64,000 bases of DNA from Paenibacillus sp. SYP-B3998 (GTDB lineage: Bacteria; Bacillota; Bacilli; Paenibacillales; NBRC-103111), in contig NZ_JAAIKC010000016.1 in the NCBI RefSeq assembly GCF_010820665.1, positions 39,922 through 103,921 of the forward strand, in the 5' to 3' direction. The notes under the pieces are model-generated. The model was not told the DNA's origin. It saw only the letters and a program-made list of their open reading frames with translations, and ran no database searches. The position numbers and the translations under genes were made by a program. This document shows, piece after piece, positions 1 to 8,919 of this stretch. Positions within the stretch are counted from its first letter, which is position 1, and the number at the start of each line of letters is the position of its first letter.

Positions 1-2062
1 CTGCCAGCTCCTGCTTGTTCAGCGCCCGTTGCGAACCGTAGTCCATCGTACCGTTCGAATCGGTCACCTCAGGCCCATACAGCTTCCATATCACAGATGA
101 GCTAACGGCTTCGACAGCCCATTCTGACGTGCCGGGCGCGAGCGTAGCCGTGGAATCTGCCACCCGAATCCCCGTTCCCGTCAATAAGCGGAAAACGATA
201 GCGGCGGCTTCTTCTCGGCGGATCAGACGGTCCGGTTCGAACAAGCCGTCTCCCATCCCATTCAATATGCCTGCCTCAACAGCGGCTTGAATATCTCTTC
301 GGTACGGAGAATTTTCAATGTCCTTAAATAACGATGGATTTGCGGATCCAGGAATACTCAATACCTTGTTAAAAGCATGAATGAAGGCTCCACGCGTGAC
401 AGATTCCAGAGGTTGAAACGGCTTTGACAGATCATCAGTCAATAAGCCTAGCGATTTCAGGCCGAGAATGTAACTGCCATACGGATGACTGACCGATACA
501 TCCGGGAAACCTTCCAGATCATCCGGTATTTTGGCCGCATAACTGAAAAAATTCTCGTAACTCAGATAACTTTTCAGATAACTGATTCGGCCATCGGCAT
601 CCTTCTTGAATGCAAGCGGCTTGCCCTGTTCATCCACGAACAGCAGATCGTCGACCTGCTTCAGTTGGTGACGGCTGGAAACATCGCTCACCATAAGGGT
701 GCCATCACCTGCCGTTTCGACTTTGGTCAGTAATTTGATCCGCAAATCGGAATACAAGCCTTCGAACTTGGCGAGTGCCTTCTCGGTCTGCGGCTTAAAG
801 CCCTCCGGGCCAAATGTCGATTTACGACCGGCATAATAATGATCCATAAATGCAGTAAATAAGTCGTTTCGCAAATCCTGATTCGCATTGTAAGAAACGA
901 AGACACCTGTTTTGCGGTCAGGCAGCAGCCACAATAGCGAACTGAAGCCAAGAATATCGCCACCTTTGGAGATTACGTCTTCACCGTTCGTATGGAACGG
1001 ATCCACAGGCGTTTCAAAACCATAGGTCATATCCGGCAAATCCGGATAGATGGCCACACGGTAGGTCGACATCGCCTTCACTGATTCAGGCGACAGGATT
1101 ACCGTGCCGTCAGCTGTCCGGCCATTGTTCAAGAAAGCTTTCATAAACAGCGCCATATCGGAGGCTGTCGATACCATGCTGCCTTCCGGCCACTCGCTCG
1201 GTGAAAAATCGTACACCGGAATAGCGCCGCCCGCTGCATCGTAAGAAGTTACGAGCCGTCCAGCCAAATCCTTCGTCAAGCTAAAGCTGCTTGACGTCAT
1301 GCCGAGCGGTCCAAACAGATGCTTTTGTACATAGCTCCCGAAGGGCTCTCCACTTACCTGTTGGACGATGAATCCTAGCAGCCGCGATGCGAAATTATCG
1401 TACATATATGACGTTCCGGGCTTGCGAAGGACTGGCGGGAACTGATCGAAGATGCTTTCTTTTAGTGAGATCGGCTTCTGAGAAGCATCAGTCAAATAGC
1501 TGGAGTCAGATGGTTCGCGCACTTCGAAACCGGTCGTATGCGTCAACAAATTCTCAATCGTGACCGGTGTATCGAAGGGATTGGTTACTTTGAAACCGTT
1601 CAGATACTTTTCAATATTGTCCTGAAGCGAAATTTTCCCTTGATCCACGAGCTGCATAGCGGCAGTCGCCGTGAACACTTTGGAGACGGAAGCGATCCGG
1701 AACGTGGATTGGCTTCCATCTACTAATGACTTCGACGTTTGGTCCGTTACGCCATAGCCTTTGGAAACGAGGACTTTCCCGTCTTGAACGACGGATACTA
1801 TGGCGGCCCCTGCCTTTTGCTTGATGGCATCCTTGGCAAAAAAAGCGTCCAGGAACGCCTCGACTTCCTTGGCATCACGCGGTCCGTTCGTAAAATCTCC
1901 CGTACCGGCGTTGCCGAGTGAGGCAAGCTGTTTCCCGGAGGCAAGCGGATTCGATTCAGGCTGTTGCTGCGCGTACACGTTTGCTTCCCCGGCGAGACTC
2001 AGCGTCAGCAGAGCAATCAGGACGCCTAGCGTGCGTTGGGTTCGTTTCTTGTTCTTAATCAA
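1..2062 (-). CDS. Serine hydrolase of the beta-lactamase/DD-peptidase fold with C-terminal SLH anchor (partial, runs off left edge)
   Basis: Minus-strand frame open from position 2062 to the window edge, so the C-terminus is missing. The start is TTG, with AAGGAGAG 8 nt upstream and an in-frame TAG directly before it. A hydrophobic signal peptide (LGVLIALLTLSLAG) is followed by a class C beta-lactamase / penicillin-binding fold: SxxK as SVSK (Ser about residue 125), a YDN motif, and an HTNGE segment where the KTG box belongs. After a linker come SLH motifs (SVTRGAFIHAFNKVL, then a GILNGMGDGLFEPD-type repeat), which bind pyruvylated wall polymers. The family includes esterases, D-aminopeptidases and penicillin-recognising enzymes, so the substrate is unknown; export and wall anchoring are well supported. 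Confidence 0.85.
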   Translation of the reverse strand, partial: MIKNKKRTQRTLGVLIALLTLSLAGEANVYAQQQPESNPLASGKQLASLGNAGTGDFTNGPRDAKEVEAFLDAFFAKDAIKQKAGAAIVSVVQDGKVLVSKGYGVTDQTSKSLVDGSQSTFRIASVSKVFTATAAMQLVDQGKISLQDNIEKYLNGFKVTNPFDTPVTIENLLTHTTGFEVREPSDSSYLTDASQKPISLKESIFDQFPPVLRKPGTSYMYDNFASRLLGFIVQQVSGEPFGSYVQKHLFGPLGMTSSSFSLTKDLAGRLVTSYDAAGGAIPVYDFSPSEWPEGSMVSTASDMALFMKAFLNNGRTADGTVILSPESVKAMSTYRVAIYPDLPDMTYGFETPVDPFHTNGEDVISKGGDILGFSSLLWLLPDRKTGVFVSYNANQDLRNDLFTAFMDHYYAGRKSTFGPEGFKPQTEKALAKFEGLYSDLRIKLLTKVETAGDGTLMVSDVSSRHQLKQVDDLLFVDEQGKPLAFKKDADGRISYLKSYLSYENFFSYAAKIPDDLEGFPDVSVSHPYGSYILGLKSLGLLTDDLSKPFQPLESVTRGAFIHAFNKVLSIPGSANPSLFKDIENSPYRRDIQAAVEAGILNGMGDGLFEPDRLIRREEAAAIVFRLLTGTGIRVADSTATLAPGTSEWAVEAVSSSVIWKLYGPEVTDSNGTMDYGSQRALNKQELA

Positions 2063-2277
2063 CTAGAATCCTCTCCTTGCTTTCTATTCATTTGAACTTG
2101 GAATAACTGGAACTGTATTCAGACCTGAGACGGGGGTAACCAATCCAAATTGAACAGGCCATTCATACATCCTTATTGTATGGTTTAGATTAGACACTGT
2201 CGTTCGATTCTGATGACAATCAAGAGGGGAAATGTTACATTCTTGTCACGTTCGGATGAACTCAAATCATTTTTGGT

Positions 2278-2315
2278 TGAAAAAATAGGGAGATGAGGCT
2301 TTTGTCTCACTCCCT
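2278..2315 (-). terminator. Rho-independent terminator, minus strand
   Basis: Stem AGGGAG(a)TGAG pairs with CTCACTCCCT and, read on the minus strand, is followed by TATTTTTTC. No intact gene lies directly upstream of it. Confidence 0.6.
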
Positions 2316-2467
2316 TTGGATATTCAGTGTTAGACTTAACAAGAGTCTACTCTGTTATATTGAGCGTAAAATACTCGTAAAACACTTCTACTCCAATTGC
2401 TAATTCCTATATTTTAGTGATTCGTGAAGGTATCATGCCGTTTCAGCTCTATTTGACTTAAGGCTAC

Positions 2468-2520
2468 AAAAAATACAGCGGTAGCTTAGGACATCAAAAT
2501 AATGTCCTAGTCTACCGCTG
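2468..2520 (-). terminator. Terminator-like long hairpin, minus strand
   Basis: A 19-bp arm starting CAGCGGTAG pairs with its partner at 17 of 19 positions around a 7-nt loop (2476-2520). On the minus strand it is followed by TATTTTTTG. It probably ends transcripts coming from the DUF4386 gene at 2890-3603. Confidence 0.65.
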
Positions 2521-2889
2521 ATTATTTGGGTTAACGTAATGAATCGAGTTCCTCTCTTGTTTTCTCGTTTTTCTTTAGTTTCAGTAAGAACACATACTTA
2601 AATGAGCATCTTCAACAGGCCCATAGACTTGTGTGAGCGAAAAATGACAGTTTGTTTCAGAATTCGTCAGCACAACAATTTTCGAGGTGACCGTCAAGTC
2701 ATGGGTTTCTTTTATGGCTTCTTCTCTAAACTTCGAAGTACCTCTTGTTCGTGTGCCAAAAACATTCAAATCAACCGTTCTTGTTTATTCACTCTTAACT
2801 TCTCAAATTCGCTATCAACCAAAGTGATCCAAATTTTGTCCTGCAATTGCTTTCATTTAGATTCTTCTCTTAAATTAATTGTGTTGTTA

Positions 2890-3603
2890 TTAGCTCGTCG
2901 TTTGCATTTTTGCAGACTTAGAAGAGAGCGCAGATAAGTTGAATCCTTTAACTATAAGCCATACCGCTAGAATCATTTCATAAGAGGCTACTGGAATCGC
3001 CAAAACGGCTCCCCATGTTGAAAGTTGACGAATGACACCGAACATTACTAACAAAGCGGCAATCAGAATGAGTGTTGCTCCGGTAAGACCCCAGCCTGAG
3101 ATCACCCGGGGAACGAGTTTTGATTTATACAGTAAATAACTGCCAAGCATCGTATTTACTCCCAGCATGAAATTGGGGCCAAGCAAAAAGGTCCAGTCAT
3201 GTATGGCTTTTAATAATGTACCTGAAGTTTGAAAAGAGGCTGCATTCGGAGCTCCTGCTTTTACAAATTCCTGACTTAAGGTCAATAGGGATAGTACGCT
3301 GATTATACCAACAGTAATAATAACGGCTTCAAGAAACCGGAAGCAAACATACCCAAGAGCTAAGCTTTCATTTTGCTTTCTTAATAATGGAAACAGCGTA
3401 ATCGAAGTGCCAATAGCTGAACAGACAAGAATTAACTCAAAAACCGCTCCCAGTATCACCTTGTTTGCATGTTCAGAACCTTTAATAAGATAATCGGGAT
3501 CATTTAGAATAGGGTCATATAAAATAAGACCTATTATCGACGAAACCGTCGCAAGTATAAATAGTACTCCCACAATTATTGCGGTCTTCTTGTGTGTATT
3601 CAT
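2890..3603 (-). CDS. DUF4386 family membrane protein
   Basis: A 237-residue integral membrane protein starting MNTHKKTAIIVGVLFILAT with about six hydrophobic helices, matching the DUF4386 family in length and in the N-terminal TAxIVGxLFIxAT signature. AAGGAGA sits 7 nt before the ATG. The function of the family is not established; members often sit next to stress or regulator genes. Its upstream region is duplicated near 4.2 kb, where a copy of its first codons is fused to another gene. Confidence 0.85.
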   Translation of the reverse strand: MNTHKKTAIIVGVLFILATVSSIIGLILYDPILNDPDYLIKGSEHANKVILGAVFELILVCSAIGTSITLFPLLRKQNESLALGYVCFRFLEAVIITVGIISVLSLLTLSQEFVKAGAPNAASFQTSGTLLKAIHDWTFLLGPNFMLGVNTMLGSYLLYKSKLVPRVISGWGLTGATLILIAALLVMFGVIRQLSTWGAVLAIPVASYEMILAVWLIVKGFNLSALSSKSAKMQTTS

Positions 3604-3695
3604 AGGTTTGTCTCCTTATTGAATTCATGTCTTCACAGTTATGACTACATTTCCTTTTTTGTGTCCTTTCTCGACATACCTATGAGCCTCGGGAA
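3574..3695. repeat. Duplicated junction, copy A (DUF4386 start plus oxidoreductase 3' end)
   Basis: About 120 bp here match 4152-4291 closely. Both copies contain, in the same order, the first codons of a DUF4386 gene, its ribosome-binding site, a GAATTC, and the last roughly 25 codons of the MDR-type oxidoreductase. In this copy the oxidoreductase tail (3619-3695) is an orphan fragment, cut where similarity stops near 3695. Confidence 0.8.
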
Positions 3696-3763
3696 TTTGA
3701 TTTCTTTTAATCCCCACATTCGGCTGATCAGAGGCGGCCACGGGCTGCGCTGTCCATCTTCCC

Positions 3764-4192
3764 TCAGCGCCACCGATCTCCGCGATTCTTCACGTAGTGC
3801 GCAAACACAAAGCGCCAAGGGATGACGAAAGGAAAAATCACGACTATCAAGCATTCTAAGGCTATCGCCAAGGTTGACTCGTCCATTTGACCGGAGGTCC
3901 ACAGTGGGAGCGCAACGACAATCATCCAGATCGTCTTCCACACCAATTCCCACAGAAGCAAAGGCAGCATCTGCAGCGGATACCGCAGCCCCAGTACTGA
4001 CAGAGCCGAAAAGGCGGCCAGCATGCAGGCGACCACTCCTTCCATCAGTTCCCACGGCTTTTCGTGGTGGATGACTCCAGGCCATACCACGATACCGAGC
4101 CCCACGACAATAAGAAGGTACAGCGCTCTCAGCAAATAAAGACGAAACAACGAGACCTCCACAATTATTGCTGTTTTCGTGTTAATATTCAT
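3764..4192 (-). CDS. Small membrane protein, N-terminus apparently captured from a DUF4386 gene
   Basis: 142 residues with about four hydrophobic segments and a basic tail (NRGDRWR). The first 11 to 12 residues, MNINTKTAIIVE, are a DUF4386 start copied with its upstream DNA; after them the sequence changes to a different small membrane protein (LLRALYLLIVVGLGIVVWP onward). AAGGAG is 8 nt before the ATG, so the chimera can be translated. It lies between the two copies of a duplicated junction, which suggests insertion by recombination. I do not recognise a function. Confidence 0.65.
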   Translation of the reverse strand: MNINTKTAIIVEVSLFRLYLLRALYLLIVVGLGIVVWPGVIHHEKPWELMEGVVACMLAAFSALSVLGLRYPLQMLPLLLWELVWKTIWMIVVALPLWTSGQMDESTLAIALECLIVVIFPFVIPWRFVFAHYVKNRGDRWR

Positions 4193-4291
4193 TTGTTTAT
4201 CTCCTTTTTTGAATTCACGTCCTCACAGTTATAACTACATTTCCCTTTTTGTGTCCTTTTTCGACATACCTATGAGCCTCGGGAATTTGTT
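4152..4291. repeat. Duplicated junction, copy B
   Basis: Partner of the 3574-3695 copy. Here the oxidoreductase end is intact as part of the full gene, while the DUF4386 start leads into the chimeric small membrane protein. Confidence 0.8.
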
Positions 4292-5123
4292 CTAACGGAT
4301 AGGATCTATCGATGACCGGTTTTATGTTTTCTCCCTCAATAAGCTCCTTCAGAAAAACTAGATATTCAACAAGATCCTTCCGTGACATATCCACACTCAC
4401 ATAGGTTCCGTTCGAGCGAAGCGCTTTCTTGCATGTTGATTTTGTAATTTTCGATATTTTTTTCCCAACAGCATCAAAAATTAAATCATAACGTTCTCCA
4501 CTCGCTGTAAAATCCTGTTTCGTATAATCAATTACCCTATCGGCTCCTATAGATTGCACCATTTCAAGATTTGTGGTACTGCATACCCCTGTTACATCCG
4601 CCCCATAATATTTGGCAAGCTGTATCGCATAAGTACCTACACTTCCAGAAGCCCCATAAACAAGAACCTTCATTCCACTTGCGATATTTCCTTTTTTAAG
4701 AGCATTCAAAGCGGTTATGCCCCCAATTGGAACAGCTGCAGCCTGCTCATACGTCAGATTGGTCGGTTTTATAGCCACCATGCCATCTTCAAGCAGACAT
4801 TTGTACTCGGCATATGCACCAAAGCCAATACCACAGAAAGCAAAAACTTGATCACCTTCCTTAAATCGTTTTACATCTTTGCCTACTGCTTCAACTTCCC
4901 CAGCTAACTCAAACCCTAGTACCGTTACTCTTTTTGGCCTAATCAAGCCATTGTAAAGTCTTGCAACGAATGGGTCAGCCTTTCGCATGCGCCAGTCCCC
5001 TGCTGTTACCGTTGTCGCATAGTTTTTCACCAGTATTTCATTGTCCTTGGGTGTAGGTTTTTCTAACTCTTTCAGATGAAGAACATCCGGTGATCCGTAA
5101 TTGGTGTATACAATTGCTCTCAT
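4215..5123 (-). CDS. NAD(P)-dependent MDR-superfamily oxidoreductase (quinone-reductase type)
   Basis: 302 residues. The GroES-like N-domain (about 1-110, starting [15 protein letters not shown]) is followed by a Rossmann domain with the nucleotide-binding loop [17 protein letters not shown] at about 150-166. There is no zinc-binding cysteine cluster, which fits the zinc-free quinone oxidoreductase / enone reductase branch. It probably reduces quinones or enones with NADPH in the cytosol; the substrate is unknown. GGGAGGT lies 8 nt before the ATG. The extreme 3' end was duplicated to 3619-3695. Confidence 0.88.
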   Translation of the reverse strand: MRAIVYTNYGSPDVLHLKELEKPTPKDNEILVKNYATTVTAGDWRMRKADPFVARLYNGLIRPKRVTVLGFELAGEVEAVGKDVKRFKEGDQVFAFCGIGFGAYAEYKCLLEDGMVAIKPTNLTYEQAAAVPIGGITALNALKKGNIASGMKVLVYGASGSVGTYAIQLAKYYGADVTGVCSTTNLEMVQSIGADRVIDYTKQDFTASGERYDLIFDAVGKKISKITKSTCKKALRSNGTYVSVDMSRKDLVEYLVFLKELIEGENIKPVIDRSYPLEQIPEAHRYVEKGHKKGNVVITVRT

Positions 5124-5180
5124 ATTCTAACCTCCCAATAATTACCATTATAATGAGCAGACCAGCCCAGATAACCCTGA

Positions 5181-5870
5181 TTAGACATAATTCTTCTTCA
5201 TCCAATCCGTGATACTAAGACCCTCTGATTCATGTAATTCATCCATATCAGCCATTCTAAGTAAAGATCCGTCTTTGATCGCAATGAAGCAGTCCAGTAA
5301 GGATTCAATTTCCGCAATTTCATGGCTTGTCATGATGAGTGTCTGAGATTCCAAGTCAACATAAGAAATCATTCCTTTAACGATAGATTCACGCACCATG
5401 GGGTCAAGTCCGGACAACGGTTCATCCATTAGAATGTAGGGTACTTCTCTAGCCAAAGTAAGCATGATTTTTAAGCGACCACGTTTTCCTTTCGAGAGAT
5501 TTTTTATTTTCATATGAGGCTCCAGCTGCATAAACTTCATGATTTCTTCCGCTTTAGCCATGTTAAAGTCCGTATATTGGGAAGCCTGGAAATCCATCGC
5601 TTCACGTACTGTGTATATGGAATAAAAAGAACCAACCTCCGATAAATAAGAAACCACTTTGCTGATTCTTCGATTGGCAGTCTCTCCATTTACGGTTACC
5701 CTCCCACTCGTAGGAAGCGACAGTCCGGAAATAAGTCTCAATAGCGTTGACTTCCCACTGCCATTCTCACCCACAATGCCAATGATTTTACCTACGGGCA
5801 AAGTGAATGAAATGTTATTGAGCGCGGACTGTTTAACATATTTCTTGGAAACATTCGTCAATTGAATCAA
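5181..5870 (-). CDS. ABC transporter ATP-binding protein
   Basis: About 230 residues with Walker A (GENGSGKSTLL), a signature read as LSKGKRGR, Walker B (YILMDEP) and the switch His (MTSHE). It is the third gene of an operon with the permease (6252-6992) and the GntR regulator (5872-6249). Start choice: an ATG at 5879 directly abuts AAAGGAG, which is too close, while TTG at 5870 is 8 nt away and gives the family-typical LIQLTNVSKKY start just after the regulator's stop. An upstream TTG at 5891 is less likely. Probably exports a drug, peptide or lipid together with the permease, as in YtrA-type operons. Confidence 0.88.
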   Translation of the reverse strand: MIQLTNVSKKYVKQSALNNISFTLPVGKIIGIVGENGSGKSTLLRLISGLSLPTSGRVTVNGETANRRISKVVSYLSEVGSFYSIYTVREAMDFQASQYTDFNMAKAEEIMKFMQLEPHMKIKNLSKGKRGRLKIMLTLAREVPYILMDEPLSGLDPMVRESIVKGMISYVDLESQTLIMTSHEIAEIESLLDCFIAIKDGSLLRMADMDELHESEGLSITDWMKKNYV

Positions 5871-5871
5871 A

Positions 5872-6249
5872 TTACTCATCTCCTTTATCAAATTTGCTCA
5901 AGTGATCCTGTAGCCCTGAAATGATTTCATAAGAGCTGAACCCCATTTCCTGCATGACTTGAACAAACGATAGGATCTGCTCATTTTTTAAATTTTCACG
6001 TTGTTGAACCAAGCGTTCCTCTTGTTCCGTAACAAACGTACCTTGACCTCTTTTCGTTTCCAGAATACCCTCTCGCTCCAACTCACTGTACGTACGCTGA
6101 ATTGTGTTTGGATTAACACTGTATTTGATCCCCATTTCTCGGACAGAAGGAAGCTTCTCACCTGCTTTCAATTCTTTGCTTACAATCTGTCGATTGATTC
6201 GATCCGCTAGTTGCAGATAAATGGGCTTTGAAGCATTAAATTCTTCCAT
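5872..6249 (-). CDS. GntR-family transcriptional regulator, YtrA type
   Basis: 125 residues: an N-terminal winged helix (KPIYLQLADRINRQIV, then YSVNPNTIQRTYSELEREGIL and GQGTFV) plus a short helical tail, the layout of the YtrA subfamily. Such proteins repress their own ABC operon, often in response to cell-wall stress. GAGGTG is 5 nt from the ATG and lies inside the permease stop region, so the two are translationally coupled. Its likely operator is in the promoter near 7.05 kb. Confidence 0.88.
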   Translation of the reverse strand: MEEFNASKPIYLQLADRINRQIVSKELKAGEKLPSVREMGIKYSVNPNTIQRTYSELEREGILETKRGQGTFVTEQEERLVQQRENLKNEQILSFVQVMQEMGFSSYEIISGLQDHLSKFDKGDE

Positions 6250-6251
6250 TC

Positions 6252-6992
6252 TTACACCTCAACTTTGTTATCAACGATCCACGCGCTCAGGAAGAATAGT
6301 CCAATGATAAAAATGAAGGTATACAAATATTCTCCTGTATATGTTTGTATTGGCTGTATTGAAAAAGAAGGAAAATCATAGGTAATACTTCCCCATTTCG
6401 TTACTAAACTATACAGTTTAGTGGTTTCGAATAGGGCAGTTATCCAACTAGGTATAATAACAGCCCCAATAACGACTAACCAGCTCCAACGCCCGATTGC
6501 AAATTTAAGGGATTGGTAAAGCGCCCAAAGAAATAACACCCAAACGCCAATTATGATAGAAATTATAAGAATATGAAGAAATATTAATAATCCCGATATC
6601 CAAGCATCCGTCCAATACGCTTCAATTAAGTTAAACTTGGGTATGATCAGCAATCCAGACATCACATATAACATCAATAATGAAATAATGAGCATCATCA
6701 GCCCGTTCACTATCTTACTAATTAACAATGTAGAGGCTGGCCCAGGATTATGCAGCCATAAATGTAGCTGGTTTGCCTCTATTTTCAAACTGATAAATAC
6801 AATAATCGGAACATATAAAACATGCAAAACAATAGCAACTGCTAAGGGTAAGAAAATAAGTAATGTATGATCTGCTTGCCTCCCCATATATAACGTCAAC
6901 ATGGCAATCAATAAATTAATGACAAGTCCTACGAAAAACACAGTTCTTGTTAATTTAAAATCTTTTTTTAATAAAGCTACCCATGCCCTCAT
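6252..6992 (-). CDS. ABC-2 type transporter permease subunit
   Basis: 246 residues with about six hydrophobic helices starting MRAWVALLKKDF, typical of small ABC-2 permeases. AAGGAGAG precedes the ATG. It is the first gene of the permease, GntR, ATPase operon; having the permease first rather than the regulator is slightly unusual for YtrA-like units. Partner and substrate are unknown. Confidence 0.8.
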   Translation of the reverse strand: MRAWVALLKKDFKLTRTVFFVGLVINLLIAMLTLYMGRQADHTLLIFLPLAVAIVLHVLYVPIIVFISLKIEANQLHLWLHNPGPASTLLISKIVNGLMMLIISLLMLYVMSGLLIIPKFNLIEAYWTDAWISGLLIFLHILIISIIIGVWVLFLWALYQSLKFAIGRWSWLVVIGAVIIPSWITALFETTKLYSLVTKWGSITYDFPSFSIQPIQTYTGEYLYTFIFIIGLFFLSAWIVDNKVEV

Positions 6993-7031
6993 CCAAATCT
7001 CTCCTTCTTAATGAAACTAAGCAATTAAATT

Positions 7032-7060
7032 ATTGTATTAATGTAATAGTACACTAATAA
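7032..7060 (-). promoter_or_regulatory. Promoter with likely GntR operator for the ABC operon
   Basis: On the minus strand a TACAAT -10 (7032-7037) is preceded by the near-palindrome TAGTGTACTA (7047-7056) in the -35 region, where a YtrA-like repressor would block polymerase. No strong TTGACA is present. Confidence 0.4.
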
Positions 7061-7061
7061 G

Positions 7062-7262
7062 CTATACCAAGTAAATAGACAATAAAAAAGAAGCAAGAAG
7101 GAACATCTTCTTTACTTCCTGAGTCCGTATTAATACTAAGAGACAATCCTCAATTGATTCTTCTTGTACTTTTATAGTCATTTCATATCCCCAACGACTC
7201 CATTCACCAAATGCTTCCTCATCAGTATAAGTCGGGAATGAGATAATTTTCTTGTCACCCAA
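7062..7262 (-). CDS. Possible small hypothetical protein or gene remnant
   Basis: A 66-residue frame (GDKKIISFPTYTDEEAFGEW...) with a TTG start, no Shine-Dalgarno and an upstream in-frame stop. The composition looks protein-like (a soluble part, then a hydrophobic tail), so it may be the surviving 3' part of a larger gene. I do not recognise it. Confidence 0.3.
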   Translation of the reverse strand: MGDKKIISFPTYTDEEAFGEWSRWGYEMTIKVQEESIEDCLLVLIRTQEVKKMFLLASFLLSIYLV

Positions 7263-7449
7263 CAGTTTTGTCGGATGGCAAAAACATTATCCGATTAATG
7301 ACAAGAGCATTGTCCGAATCATCGGCCATCCCCCTTCCACCTCTCATAATAAAAATGGGTTTCACTCAAGTATATTTCTGGCTGAATAATTCAGTGAAAT
7401 CTTGGAAAAATTAAGATTGCCTAAATAATCACAAATTGGAGGTGTATCT

Positions 7450-7665
7450 ATGTCTGACCAACAATCCGAACAGCAAGATGCAGTAACAGCGGCTCATAAT
7501 GCCGTAGCTGATGCATTAAGCGAATTGAATCAAGCACAATCGGTTAGTAATCATCGACGACAATCTATACAGAATGCGCACGAACAACTTGACCAAGCCC
7601 ATGCACAATTAGCAGAAGCACGGACGGCACAATCTGGTAGTACTGATGAAGATAGCCTCACGTAA
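7450..7665 (+). CDS. Small Gln/Ala-rich coiled-coil protein
   Basis: 71 residues, starting MSDQQSEQQDAVTAAHNAV, with almost no hydrophobic core residues except regularly spaced Ala/Leu. This predicts one long amphipathic helix or coiled coil (roughly 10-60), and there is no signal peptide. GGAGGTG is 6 nt from the ATG and a terminator follows, so it is a monocistronic real gene. Function unknown; structural spore, stress or cytosolic adaptor roles are all possible. Confidence 0.65.
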   Translation: MSDQQSEQQDAVTAAHNAVADALSELNQAQSVSNHRRQSIQNAHEQLDQAHAQLAEARTAQSGSTDEDSLT

Positions 7666-7698
7666 ATAAGGGGTAGACTCAGATACATGATTACATGC

Positions 7699-7725
7699 AA
7701 AAAGCCTCGAGAACTGGGGCTTTTC
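7699..7725 (+). terminator. Terminator after the 71-residue gene
   Basis: AAAAGCC pairs with GGCTTTT around GAGAACT-type loop sequence, followed by a T-rich tail (CTTATTTC). Confidence 0.65.
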
Positions 7726-7839
7726 TTATTTCTCTATGACCTTCTCCATAGGCTGTCTAAAATAAGGTGCTAAATTCAGGGCCTAAAGTGTATTCAATAA
7801 TTTCAAGCCATAATTAAACAAACCTGCCCATTCGTTTAA

Positions 7840-7871
7840 CGAGGCTGCCAATTAATCTAGCGGCAGCCTCG
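7840..7871 (+). terminator. Strong hairpin, terminator-like
   Basis: CGAGGCTGCC pairs perfectly with GGCAGCCTCG around a 12-nt loop, followed by TTCTTTGTATTGTTTT. The flanking sequence resembles a short CTGCC/GGCAG repeat also seen near 59.6 and 63.8 kb. Confidence 0.5.
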
Positions 7872-7983
7872 TTCTTTGTATTGTTTTCGGATCCGTTCGC
7901 TGTCCAGCATTTAGGATCCATCATGGCCGTACCTCATTCACGCAATTAACTTTTTACTATACAACACGAATTTCATTGACTTT

Positions 7984-8391
7984 TCATTGTTTCTGTTCCT
8001 TTCTAGCGAGATGAAACAGCCATCCGTAGATCCAAAGGAAAATGGGGAATACAAAAGAGATATACAAACCTATCTTCCCAGACCATTTGGCCATTTGAGC
8101 TACTTCAGAAGAAGAAGGGAGGAAAAAGAATGACAATAATATCCATAGGCACATGAGTATTCGTAAAACATTTCGATGATCCTGCTTGCCGCATAATTGA
8201 CTTGCTCCCAGCACAGCTGTGTAGAGGTAGGGAATGATCGTCATAAATAGCATAAACAAATAAAAGGAAAGAAAAGTGATTTCCAATCTGTACATGACTA
8301 ATATGTAGAACCCCTTATTTTTAACTATCGTTTCCGTTAACGTAACGTGCTTCAATGAACTATCCTCGGTCTGTTTTATGGTTTGAGCCAT
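7984..8391 (-). pseudogene. GerAB-type spore germination permease, C-terminal remnant
   Basis: The frame encodes 135 residues, of which about 35-135 (YRLEITFLSFYLFMLF onward, four hydrophobic helices) match the C-terminal third of endospore germination permeases. These are normally about 360 residues with ten or more helices and pair with GerAA and GerAC subunits; neither is present here. The first 30 or so residues are unlike the family, and the ATG overlaps the previous gene without a ribosome-binding site. Most likely a 5'-deleted pseudogene. Confidence 0.6.
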
Positions 8392-8750
8392 GAAACTTCA
8401 TATCCCATCTTACCGATAATATCGATTCCATCTTGGAATTCTATTTTGTTTTCTCCTGTCCATCCATTTTCTAATCCATACAGAATGAATTCTCTAATCG
8501 TTCTTGGATAATTTATATTAAAAAATTCCTTATTGTTGGTTTCTTTATTCTTCAAGGAAACACCCACTAATAGCGGGCTCCCTGTAATCGGATCGTCCCA
8601 TGTAAAAAACTGAAATGTGCACGTTAAATTTTTAAAACCCTCTAAGGATACCTTTAAAGAAATGTTACTCGAATGGTTATTATACTTTTGGTTAATCACA
8701 TACAAGTATTCCTTATCACCAACAATAATTTTTCTTGTCTTTTTCTTCAT
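8376..8750 (-). CDS. Hypothetical protein
   Basis: About 124 residues from MKKKTRKIIVGDKEYLY (an ATG at 8768 would add six). Soluble, beta-rich and lysine-rich, with no signal peptide or recognised motif. It overlaps the GerAB remnant by 16 bp. Its look recalls small Bacillaceae hypothetical or immunity-like proteins, but I cannot assign a family. No strong ribosome-binding site is visible. Confidence 0.5.
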   Translation of the reverse strand: MKKKTRKIIVGDKEYLYVINQKYNNHSSNISLKVSLEGFKNLTCTFQFFTWDDPITGSPLLVGVSLKNKETNNKEFFNINYPRTIREFILYGLENGWTGENKIEFQDGIDIIGKMGYEVSWLKP

Positions 8751-8919
8751 GATTTTAGCACCGCACATGTCACAAATCTGACATATTAATTAAATTTATT
8801 TGTTTATAATTTTGTTTCTATAATCACGTTATCCTTCCCGTTAGCTGAGAAAGCCGCCGATCGTTTGATATCGGCATCCTTCACTTGATGTATTGAACTA
8901 AAGTTCACCATTAGCACAA

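Larger units (their letters stand above)
2063..2889. other. 827-bp intergenic stretch with two minus-strand terminators and no convincing gene
   Basis: Apart from the two hairpins listed separately I find no gene with a ribosome-binding site. Short minus-strand frames (for example 2581-2769, TTG start, no Shine-Dalgarno) look like the tail of a decayed gene. The terminators at 2.29 and 2.49 kb point leftwards, consistent with lost or shrunken minus-strand genes. Confidence 0.5.

Noticed and set aside
2328..2375. AGTGTTAGACTTAAC resembling the box C half-site
   Set aside because: No -10 at the 49-bp position and no gene downstream.
2581..2937. Overlapping short frames on both strands (62 and 111 codons)
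   Set aside because: No ribosome-binding site, TTG or poorly placed starts and no recognisable protein; probably decayed sequence.
3645..4085. 146-codon minus frame overlapping the chimeric membrane protein
   Set aside because: Arg/Asp/Gly-rich shadow of the better-supported 142-residue frame, with no ribosome-binding site.
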